A stretch of 26,637 bases of DNA from Prasinococcaceae sp. CCMP 1430 (Eukaryota > Prasinodermophyta > Palmophyllophyceae > Prasinococcales > Prasinococcaceae), in the NCBI GenBank assembly GCA_013416795.1, contig RQSC01000978.1, positions 7,140 through 33,776 on the forward strand, in the 5' to 3' direction. Positions within the stretch are counted from its first letter, which is position 1, and the number at the start of each line of letters is the position of its first letter. A model generated the notes under the pieces. It saw nothing but the letters and a program-made list of their open reading frames with translations, was not told the DNA's origin and made no database searches. Made by a program: the position numbers and the translations under genes. Positions 1-8,400 of the stretch are shown one piece after another.

Positions 1-1
1 C

Positions 2-1654
2 GCGGCCGCCGGCCGCGCGGGCGCGCCGCACGCGCAGCTCGTCGAGCTGCTCGGTGACACCGCGCGCTGCGACGCACTCGTTGTGGAGCACAACGGCGTC
101 GTCGCCGACTTCAGCCGGCAGCGCGTGGATGGGCCCGCGCTCGAGGCGCTGGAGGCGTTCTACGAGCGCCGCGGCGTGGCGGGCAGCGCGGCGGCGATGC
201 TCGGCGGCGAGTGCGTCAACGGCACCGAAGGGCGCGCCGCGCTGCACACGGCGCTGCGCGCGGCCGCCGGGGACGCGCCGGTGCGCGCGCTCGGCGAGGG
301 CGAGGAGACAGGGGCGGCGGCGCGCGAGGTCCTCGCGCAGATCGAGGCCTTTGCCGAGCGCGTGCGCTCGGGCGAGCACGTGGGTGCGACCGGCAAGAAG
401 CTCACGGCCGTTGTCGCGATCGGCATCGGCGGCAGCTACCTCGGACCAGCGTTCGTGCACAGCGCGTTGCGCACCGAGCCCGCGGCCGCAGAGGCCGCCG
501 CAGGGCGCGAGCTGCGCTTCCTGGCGAACGTGGACCCGGTGGATGCCGCGCGCGCTCTCGAAGGCCTCGATCCAGAAACCACGCTCGCCATCGTGGTCTC
601 CAAGACCTTCACGACCGCCGAGACCATGCTCAACGCGCGGACGGTGCGCGCGTGGTACGTGTCGGCGCTCGGCGAGGCCGCCGTGCGTTCGCACATGGTG
701 GCCGTGAGCACGAACCTGGAGGCGGTGGCGAGCTTTGGCATCTCGCCTGAGAACGCCTTCGGCTTCTGGAATTGGGTTGGAGGGCGCTTCTCCGCGTGTT
801 CGGCCGTCGGCGCGCTGCCGCTGGCGCTGCACTACGGCATGCGCACCGTGCGGGACTTCCTCGGCGGCGCGCGCGACATGGATCTCCACTTCGCGCAGAC
901 GGCGAACACGCCGCGCCAGTGCCTGCCGGCGATGATGGGCCTGCTGGCGTTTTGGAACCACGCGGTCTGTGGCCTGCCCGCGCGCGCCGTGCTGCCGTAC
1001 GCGCAGGCGCTCGAGAAGTTTCCCGCGCATGTGCAGCAACTCTCCATGGAGAGCCTCGGCAAGGGCGTCACCGCGGCGGGCGGGCCGCTGCTCGCAAAGA
1101 GCGCCACCGGCGAGGTCATCTTCGGCGAGCCCGGCACCAACGGCCAGCACTCGTTCTACCAGCTCATGCACCAAGGGCACGTTGTGCCCGCCGACTTCAT
1201 CGGCGCATGTGAGAGCCAGGCGCCGACTAACCTCGAAGGCGAGGCGGTGTCGAGCCACGATGAGCTCATGAGCAACTTCTTCGCGCAGCCCGACGCGCTG
1301 GCGACGGGCAAAGCCGAGGGTGTGCTGCGCGCCGAGGGCGTGCCGGAGGAACTTGTGCCGCACAAGGTCTTCGAGGGCGGCCGTCCGTCCACGGTGCTCC
1401 TCATGCCGCGCGTAGACGCCTTCACCGTCGGCCAGCTGCTCTCGCTTTACGAGCACCAGACCGCCGTGGAGGGCTTTCTGTTGGGGGTCAACACGTTCGA
1501 CCAGTGGGGGGTGGAGCTGGGCAAGGCTCTCGCCAAGCGCGTGCGCGCGCAGCTGCAGGCCAGCCGCAAGGAGAGCGACGGGCCTGCGCGCGTCGACGGT
1601 TTCAATCACAGCACGACGCGAATGATGGAGCACTACCTGACGCACTCATCGTGA
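2..1654 (+). CDS. GPI: Glucose-6-phosphate isomerase, 5' partial
   Basis: Interconverts glucose-6-phosphate and fructose-6-phosphate in glycolysis, gluconeogenesis and starch or polysaccharide metabolism. The frame is open to the left edge of the window and gives 550 visible residues. Family proteins are about 550-560 residues, so roughly 20 or more N-terminal residues, plus any targeting peptide, lie outside. Visible landmarks are the sugar-phosphate-binding SKTFTT near residue 200, the first PGI signature around GGRFSACSAVG near 260, QQLSMESLGKG near 345, the catalytic-region GEPGTNGQHSFYQL near 376 and the second signature FDQWGVELGK near 500. No intron is needed in the visible part. It ends in TGA and faces the minus-strand BAT2_N gene, with 173 bases between the stop codons. 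Whether it is cytosolic or plastidial cannot be judged without the N-terminus. Family assignment is very secure. Confidence 0.96.
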   Translation, partial: AAAGRAGAPHAQLVELLGDTARCDALVVEHNGVVADFSRQRVDGPALEALEAFYERRGVAGSAAAMLGGECVNGTEGRAALHTALRAAAGDAPVRALGEGEETGAAAREVLAQIEAFAERVRSGEHVGATGKKLTAVVAIGIGGSYLGPAFVHSALRTEPAAAEAAAGRELRFLANVDPVDAARALEGLDPETTLAIVVSKTFTTAETMLNARTVRAWYVSALGEAAVRSHMVAVSTNLEAVASFGISPENAFGFWNWVGGRFSACSAVGALPLALHYGMRTVRDFLGGARDMDLHFAQTANTPRQCLPAMMGLLAFWNHAVCGLPARAVLPYAQALEKFPAHVQQLSMESLGKGVTAAGGPLLAKSATGEVIFGEPGTNGQHSFYQLMHQGHVVPADFIGACESQAPTNLEGEAVSSHDELMSNFFAQPDALATGKAEGVLRAEGVPEELVPHKVFEGGRPSTVLLMPRVDAFTVGQLLSLYEHQTAVEGFLLGVNTFDQWGVELGKALAKRVRAQLQASRKESDGPARVDGFNHSTTRMMEHYLTHSS

Positions 1655-1782
1655 GGCGCGCCACCGGTGTGTCGCTGGGGCTTGGCATCGTGCCCACGAG
1701 CGGGTGCGCGAGCACGCGCGCTGCGCGCAAACGGGGAGAACTTCGCGTGGTAAACAAACAAACCAAACCGCTATGCAGTGCA

Positions 1783-1801
1783 CGCGCGCGCGCGCGCGCG
1801 C
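1783..1801. repeat. (CG)n dinucleotide tract between convergent genes
   Basis: Nineteen bases of perfectly alternating C and G lie in the 173-base spacer between the GPI and BAT2_N stop codons. Such a tract is self-complementary and is a classic Z-DNA-prone sequence. It falls in the presumed 3' untranslated region of both genes. Confidence 0.9.
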
Positions 1802-1827
1802 ACAGCCCCGCGGACCCCTGGCCCACC

Positions 1828-2289
1828 TCACGAGAGAGAGTTGGGGAGGTCGGGCAATTGGCCCTTTGGCGGCTCGCGCGGGATCGACAGCGCCTCCGAC
1901 TTGGGAGCGGCCGCCTCCGAATTGGAGGCAGAGTCGTGTTTTTCGCCCTTGACAGCGGCGTCGCCGCCGCCACCCCTGCCGCCGCCTTTGCCGCCCCGGC
2001 GCCCACCGCGGCCCCGGCGAATCTTCTTCTTGTCCTGCGCAGCTGCGGCATCGCCATTGTTTTCACTGGGCGGGCTCTTTGGCATGTCAGTGCCAGCGCC
2101 ACCCATGGGCATGTCGAGGCCCGGCGGCGCATCGACAGCCTGCGCGGATGCCTTGCCTTCGCCCTGGTCGCCGCCACCACCGCCATTCCCCTTGCCGCGG
2201 CCCTGTCTCTTGCCACGCCGACCTCGGTGGTTCGATCCGCCCTCAGATTTGCCCGCAGCCACCGCACCGCCATTCTGCGGCAGCTCGTC

Positions 2290-2330
<41 letters not shown>

Positions 2331-4353
2331 CCTGCGAGGTAGCGGCAGGCGATGCGCCATCACTGGTGGCGAGCTTGGCCATCTCAACTGTCAGATTTGA
2401 CACCTTCGGGGCCTGCTTCTTGGTGCCACCACTGCCACGGCCCCGCCCACCGCGCGTGCCTCGCTTGGTAGACTTGCCAGAAGCTTCTGGTGTTGCAGAT
2501 TCACTCTTGGGGGCAGCCTCCACATCTGGCGCCGATATCTGCTCCGCATCGTCTGTGCCTGGCTTTGTTTGTTGCGCGTGCTTCTGCTTGTCCTGCTGCT
2601 GCTGCTGCTTCTGTTGCTGCTGCTTGGACTTGCCTTGCTGCTGCTGCTTGGCATTCTGCTGCTGCTTGGCCTGCTGCTGCTTGCCCTGCTGCTGCTTGGC
2701 CTGCTGCTGCTTGGCCTGCTGCTGCTTGGCTTGTTGCTGCTTCCCCTGCTGCTGCTTCGCCTGCTGCTGCTTGCCCTGCTGCTGCTGCTGCTTACCACGC
2801 TGTTGCGGCTTCTCGGGCGCGTCCCCCTTCGCGCCCTCCTTTGCACCAGCCTGCCCTTGGGGGCGCCGCAGGAGCTTGGGTGGGCTCGCCGGCACGGATG
2901 CCTGGGCATGCGGTGGCGGCCCAGGCGGCAATGGCGGCGGCGGTGCGGCGAACGCTGCTGGCGCTGCGCCTTCGCCAGCTCGCATGCCCTGCTGCTCCGC
3001 GGACTTTGGCGGAGGTGTCGGCGGCAGCGGCGGCTGCGCTACGTGCGGGCGCAAGTTGTTGTAGCCGTACCCGCCTCGCATGTTGGGGGGAGGGCCGCCG
3101 TAGCCCCCACCGTACGGCATCGGTGGGGGCGGCATGGTGCCACGGCCGTATGGTATGGCCTGAGGCCCACTGTACGGGTAAGATGGCACCCCCGGATGCA
3201 CCATGCCCCCATAGCCGTGGGCCTGCAATGGCACTCCGCGAGGGGCTCCGTCTCCGTGTGGCGGTGGCACGTCCTGGGGCAGCTGCGGTGGCACTGGTGC
3301 CGGGTTTTCGCTCTGGTGCTGATGAGTTTGCTGAGGAGGGGGCGGCGGAGGCCCGTCGCGAGAGGGCGGAGGCGGCGGCACGTCGCGTGCGGGTGGTGGT
3401 GGTGGTCCGTTGCGCTGAGACAAGCCGCCGCGCGAGGCCGGTGGCTGCGGAGCGTCATTCGCAGGATATCCCCCCGGTCCATTGTTGCTCCCTCGGTCGT
3501 AGCGATGATTGCCTCCACCGTAGCGATCGCCGCCACCTGAGCCGTAGCCCCCGCCGTAGCGGTCACCTCCTCCACCATAGCGACCCTGCCCCCCGCCGAA
3601 CCTCTCGCCACTGCCACCGGGGTAGCGATCGCCGCCCCCGCTGTACCGGTCGCGGTAGCCCCCTCCGCCGCCACCGCCGCCATACCTGTCGTTTCCACCG
3701 CCATAGCGATCACCGTCGCCGCCGTAGCGATGTGGTGGACCGCCGCCTCTGGGATCGCCACCATATCTGTCGTACCCTCCTCCAGGACCGCCGCGCACAT
3801 CGCCGCCGTATCCACCGCCGTCGAAGCGATGATCGCGCTGGTATCCACCGTGCCCACGCTGCCTGCCTCCCTGCTGCTGCGACATCCGAGTGGAGTGTGG
3901 CTGCGGGGCAGCCATTGCCTTGGCCTGTTCCTCCTTGCGCTGCTCCGGCGTGCCCGCGCCGCCCCATGCCAAAGCCGGCGCCGGTGCCGGCGCAGCTGCA
4001 GGTGCTTGTTGGGACCGGCTGTCGGGTCCAGGCTGCCCGCCGCCACCCCACGGCACTGACGTGATCGAGCCCCTGGGGACGATCTCAATGTTGGGATCGA
4101 CGCCGTTGTTCTCACGTCTGAGCAACACGGACGCAAGATCATGCGCGCTGGGTCAGTGCGAGGAGCTGGGATTAGGCCCTAGAGTGTGATGAGCCCCGCG
4201 CGGCCCACGGCGGCAGACACAGACGCTGCGCGGCGGCGTGGCGGCACGGCCTAGCACGCGCCCAACGCACCTCTCGCTCGCGGTGTTCACAGGCTTGGGC
4301 GCGAGCACCTTGCCCAGCGAGACCATTCTCCGGCCAGGCCGCCTGAACGGCAT
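1828..4353 (-). CDS. BAT2/PRRC2 N-terminal domain protein, low-complexity RNA-associated type (two exons)
   Basis: Gene model: exon 1 4353-4271 and exon 2 4117-1828, giving 790 residues. The splice joins SLGKVLAPKPVN (exon 1) to RRENNGVDPNIEIVPRG (exon 2) with no gap relative to the BAT2_N domain of plant MOS1-like proteins and animal PRRC2 proteins (pattern LGKV..PKP.NLPS.R.EN.G.DPN..IVPKG). After residue ~55 the protein is low complexity: a Gly-Tyr-Asp-Arg region (about 115-235) with repeated RYGGG units, a Pro-rich region (about 240-390), a long Lys-Gln-Gln-Gln repeat (about 469-536), a 13-residue polyQ run in a Gln-rich stretch (about 624-637), and RGG-like tracts towards the C-terminus. 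Relatives act in RNA granules, translation or, in plants, chromatin and splicing control. A similar RNA-associated role here is inference. It is divergent from the SAC3 gene. Confidence 0.85.
2291..2329. repeat. (TGC)13 trinucleotide microsatellite
   Basis: Thirteen perfect triplets on the plus strand read as CAG codons on the coding minus strand. They encode a polyglutamine run inside the BAT2_N protein. Uninterrupted triplets of one codon are prone to length polymorphism. Confidence 0.95.
2593..2793. repeat. Coding minisatellite of ~15-base units (KQQQA/KQQQG)
   Basis: About 200 bases built from units close to CTGCTGCTGCTTGSC on the plus strand. On the coding strand they give pentapeptides Lys-Gln-Gln-Gln-(Ala or Gly), with a few longer Gln runs at either end. 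The regular Lys spacing makes this a basic polyQ-like segment. Confidence 0.9.
4118..4270 (-). other. Intron in BAT2_N gene
   Basis: A 153-base GT-AG intron. The donor is GAG AG|GTGCG and the acceptor is a pyrimidine-rich TTGCTCAG|A. Splicing interrupts an Arg codon (AG+A). It is required because exon 2 has no ATG before an upstream in-frame stop at 4153-4155, and the junction rebuilds the conserved BAT2_N motif exactly. Confidence 0.85.
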
Positions 4354-4788
4354 GCGTGACGCCCGCGCAACCGCAACCGCGACAAGTCAGCACAGGATGG
4401 CGCAAGAGAGAGGGAGAGAGGGAGAAAGAGAGTGAGCATGCACTCGGGCTGAGCTCTCACATGAACGCCGTGCGCGGGCGACGCATCGATTGTCATGTCG
4501 TCCCAATCCGCGCGATCGCAGCAGCCGCGGCCTCCAGAGGCCCATCGCGCGCCGCCGCCAGCCGCGCGCGCCGCCGATCGCGCGGGGCGTGAAGCCGGCG
4601 AAGCGTGAGGACGTCCAGCAGTCGAAGCCGCGCGAGAGTATTGGAGCGCGAGCGCGCGAGCGCCGCGCGCGCGCTCACCCGGGCGTCGCCATCGCGCCTC
4701 GCCGGAGGAGATCCTCCCACCTGTCGTCTGCCCCACGCTCACGGGCGAAGTTGCAACTGCTCAGGGGACGGAGAGGGACGGAGAAGGA

Positions 4789-4814
4789 GGGTGGGGTGGG
4801 TGGGGGTGGGGGGG
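4789..4814 (+). promoter_or_regulatory. G-quadruplex motif
   Basis: Five G-runs of 3, 4, 3, 5 and 7 bases are separated by single T residues on the plus strand. Short loops of this kind predict a very stable parallel quadruplex. It lies about 440 bases upstream of BAT2_N and 630 bases upstream of SAC3. Confidence 0.6.
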
Positions 4815-4981
4815 AAGGCAGGCAGGCGCCACGCGGCGCGCGCGCGCGCGCGCTGTGGCGGCGCCGAACCTAACCGCGCGCTGATCACCTCGCCACGCAT
4901 CGTCGCCTCCTTTAGGATCAGGTTTCAATAAAGGGTTTACAAAAATCGCTCATCACGCCTGCGCGTTGATCAGTTTTTTCC

Positions 4982-5024
4982 GCGCGCGAATTTGAATCGC
5001 GCGCAAACCGCGCCGTCGCGCGGT
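4982..5024. repeat. Two tandem perfect hairpins upstream of SAC3-like gene
   Basis: Hairpin 1 has 8-base perfect arms (GCGCGCGA / TCGCGCGC) around a 7-base AT-rich loop at 4982-5004. Hairpin 2 has 7-base perfect arms (ACCGCGC / GCGCGGT) around a 4-base loop at 5007-5024. They are only two bases apart. A role in the 5' leader or promoter is conjecture. Confidence 0.5.
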
Positions 5025-5440
5025 CTGATGGCGGAAGAGCATGTGCGCGCGCGCGCGATCAACAGTGGAGCGGCGCAGAGTCGGCGTCGAATTGAGGAGC
5101 TCGGAGTTGGCTCCTATTTCAAGGGGAGACGTGAGGCGAAGAGGCGGGGCTCCAGAGCGCGCGCGAGAGCGCGGGGGTCGGGGCCTCCCCACCCCCATCC
5201 CCCCAACCCCGCACCCTTGCTCCCTGGTTTGCCGCCGGGGCGGCGCGTCGCTGCCGCGGGTGGGAGGCGGGCCAGCCTCCCTGTTCCCGCGCCGCGCCGG
5301 GGCGCGGCGCGGGCCGCCAGCACCGCCGCGGCGGCGCGGCTGGCCGCGGCAGGGGAAGGGGAAGGCCACCGCCGCCAGCGGCCACGCAGCCAGCCTCGGC
5401 GGGCACCGGCACCGGCGGTGCGCCCTCGACGGTGGAGGAG

Positions 5441-8400
5441 ATGCTCGCCGCGCGCCGAAAGCAGCCGGCACAACAGGGCCAGGCGTCGCGAGGCGCGGCC
5501 TTCGCTGGATACGCTGCCGCCGTGCGCGGTGGCGGCTCGCAGGACGCGCGCGTCGCGGACGGTGCGCTCGGCGGCAGGTCGGGCGGGGGGGCGAAGAAGC
5601 GCTCGCCGTCTCCGCAGCGGCAGCAGCAGCAGGCGCAACAGGCACCCGGTGGGGGCTTCGGAGGCTTCGGAGGCGCCGCCCAAGCCGCGGGATCGAGCGC
5701 CTTCGGTGGGGGATTCGGAGGGGCGGGCGGCGGTTTCGGCTCCGCAACAGCCCCGTCGCCGGCGATGGCGGGAGGCTTCGGCTCTGCCGCATCCCAAGCC
5801 CCGCAGGCAACCGGCATCTTTGGCTCTGGAGCTGCGTCTCAACCGGCGGCAGGCGGCTTCGGGTCAGCCGCGGCCTCGTCCCCGCCGGTCGTAGGCGGCT
5901 TCGGGTCAGCCGCGGCCTCGTCTCCGCCGGCATCAGGCGGCTTTGGCTTCGCCGCGGCCTCGTCCCCGCCAGCACCAAGCGGCTTCGGCTCGGCCGTGGC
6001 CGAGGCACCGTCCGCGTCAGGGGGGTTTGGCGCTGAAGCGGTGGCAGGCGGTGGCTTCGGTAAGGCTCCCCCTGCCTCGCCGGCAACGGGCGGCTTTGGC
6101 GGCGGTGCTGCCAGCTTGGGCGGCTTTGGCGGCGGTGCTGCCAGCTTGGGCGGCTTTGGCGGCGGTGCTGCCAGCTTGGGCGGCTTCGGCGGCGCTGCAG
6201 CCGGCAGCGCGGGCGGCTTCGGAGGCGCTGCCGCCGGTAGCGGAGGTGGCTTCGGAGGCGCTGCCGCCGGTAGCGGAGGTGGCTTTGGCGGCGGCGGATT
6301 CGGAGGAGGAGGCAAGCAAAGCGCTGCGGGCGACTTCGGCGCCGGCGCACGCCTCGGAGGGCTCAGTGCCGATGCAACCGAGTTCGTCCCCAAGGGCGGC
6401 GCCGTCGCCAACAAGCGTACCCTCCCCGGCCGCCTTGGCGCCTCGCCTTCGCCGTCGCCGTCGCCGCCGAAGCAGCGGGGGCTTCCCGCGCGAATCAAGA
6501 AGTCGCTCGCGCCGGAGGAGGGCAGCCCGGGCTACGAGCCCCCGCACGATGGTTCCGCCCCTTCAGCCGAGAGAATGGCCATGCTTGCAAAGATCAAGCG
6601 CAAGCAGGAAGCCAAAGCGGAGGAGCTCGTTGCGCGCCGCACGGGTGCTCAGGGCTCAGCGCGCAAGCTCCCGCCGAGAACGAGCGGTGGTGGCGGCGGG
6701 TTCGACATGGAGGCCGAGAAGCGCAAGGCCCTAGCCAACATGCACGGCTTCGCGGGCGGCGGCGACGCCGCCGATGGTGCGGGCCCCGCGCCCTCCAGCG
6801 CGGGCGCGTCGCTGTCAGCGATGGATCTCCTCAAGCAGAAGATCGCGCGAGCTGAGGCCAAGGGGGCCAAGGCTAAGGCAGCCCAGCCGAAGCAGCGCAA
6901 GCAGGTCGGTGCGGCCACGGGCGGTGGCTTTGACATGGAGGCCGAGAGGCGCAAGGCGTTGGCAAACATGCATGGCTTTGCTGGCGAGGGCGGCGGCATC
7001 GGCGAGGCGTTCAAGCCGAAGAATGCGTCACCAGCAGTGCAGGCGAAGAAGGAGAGGGCCGCGACCAAGTCGAAGAGTGGCGGCTTTGACATGGAGGCCG
7101 AGAAGCGCAAAGCGCTGGCGGCCATGCATGGCTTCTCTGGAGATGGCGGAAGTGGCGGCGGCTTCAAGGGTGCGCCCAAGGCGTCGACCTCCAAGCCGAA
7201 GCCCCCGCCAGGATTGAAGACGACGGGGATAAAGGCCGCGGGGGGGCTGATGGACCCGGCGGCGAAGGATCGCCGCGCTGCGCGATTCGCTTCACCCTCA
7301 GATGCGCGACGTGGCGGCGCGGCGGTTGCGGACGCGGGCCCGCGTTCCGGAGGCGACGGCGGCAACGACGACGACGAGTGGGATCGCATGGCTGGTCATC
7401 ACCTCGTTGGCACGTGCCAGACCATGTGCCCTCGCGACGAGATGCTGCGCCGCGAGGCTGATAGCAACATCTTCCACTTCGAACGCGAGAATCCCATGCA
7501 GCACCCCTGGACGACCAATCACGATTTGGCGGTGAAGAAGTACACGCGCAGCGTGGAACTCTCGCTGCGGCCGTGCGACGTGCGCACGCTGCCTACTCTC
7601 GAGCGCACCATGCGGCACCTGATGACCATCGGCGACAAGAGCGACGATGAGCTGCTCGCTTACGGTCCAAGCATATCCTTCATTGACACGCAGAAGTTCC
7701 TGTGGGACCGCATGCGCTCCATCCGACAGGACCTCAGCCTGCAGCACATGCTCGGCGCCGCCTGTCCGCGCGACAAGGCGCCGTCGGTCATACGCATGTT
7801 GGAGGAGATGGTGCGCTTCCACGTGCTGTGCGAGTACGAACTCTGCGACCGCGTGCAGCACGTGGGCAACCCGCACGGGTACAACTCGCATCTGAACATC
7901 GAGCAGTTGTACAAGTGCCTGACGAGCCTGAGCGCAATGTACACTGAGGCATCCGCGGCTGGCGCACCCACACCCAACGAGGCGGAGATGCAAGGCTACT
8001 TTTTCTTGCTGCAGCTCGACACGCATGGCAAGTACCGCGCCAACATGCAGCAGGTCATGCTTCTGCTCGCAGGCATGCGCCCGGAGGTGCTGGCAGCTCC
8101 CGACATGCAGTTTGCGCTCAAGTGCTTGTCGGCCGTGCGCACGGGCAACTGGGTGGCCTTCTTTGGGCTGGTCAGGAAGGCGCGATACCTCCAGGCGTGC
8201 ATCCTGCATAAGTACTTCGGCACGATGCGCAAGCGCGCGCTGCAGGTCGTCAATGAGACCGGGACGCGCCTTGGCCGCTATCTGCTCAGCGACCTGGCTG
8301 AACAGCTGCTCGTTGGTAGCAGTGGCGAAGGCGGCGTGACGATGGAGGAGCTGCTAGAGCGCGCCGGCCTCGCCGGCGGGGTAGCCCCCGCAAGCGGCAG

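Larger units (their letters stand above)
4354..5440. promoter_or_regulatory. Divergent intergenic region between BAT2_N and SAC3-like genes
   Basis: About 1.1 kb separates two divergent start codons, so both promoters and 5' leaders should lie here. No convincing gene was found. The region holds a purine-rich (GA) stretch near 4400-4432, a G-quadruplex tract at 4789-4814, a GC-dinucleotide run at about 4836-4853, and two perfect hairpins at 4982-5004 and 5007-5024. The frame upstream of the chosen SAC3 ATG stays open from 5135, rich in Gly-Arg and Pro but without an ATG, so a spliced upstream exon for SAC3 remains possible. Confidence 0.5.

Noticed and set aside
1778-3064. Long plus-strand frame rich in Cys, Pro and Leu, and a second one at 2490-4064
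   Set aside because: Both are antisense readings of the CAG/GGN-rich BAT2_N coding strand. The Cys and Leu runs come from CTG/TGC triplets, with no domain of their own.
4926-4931. AATAAA on the plus strand in the BAT2_N/SAC3 intergenic region as a polyadenylation signal
   Set aside because: No plus-strand gene ends upstream of it; both neighbours are transcribed away from this region.
4953-6350. Minus-strand Arg/Pro-rich frame of 465 codons, and another at 5839-6498
   Set aside because: They are mirror images of the FG-repeat GGN/GCN codons of the SAC3 gene. Composition is pure GC-skew shadow without recognisable motifs.
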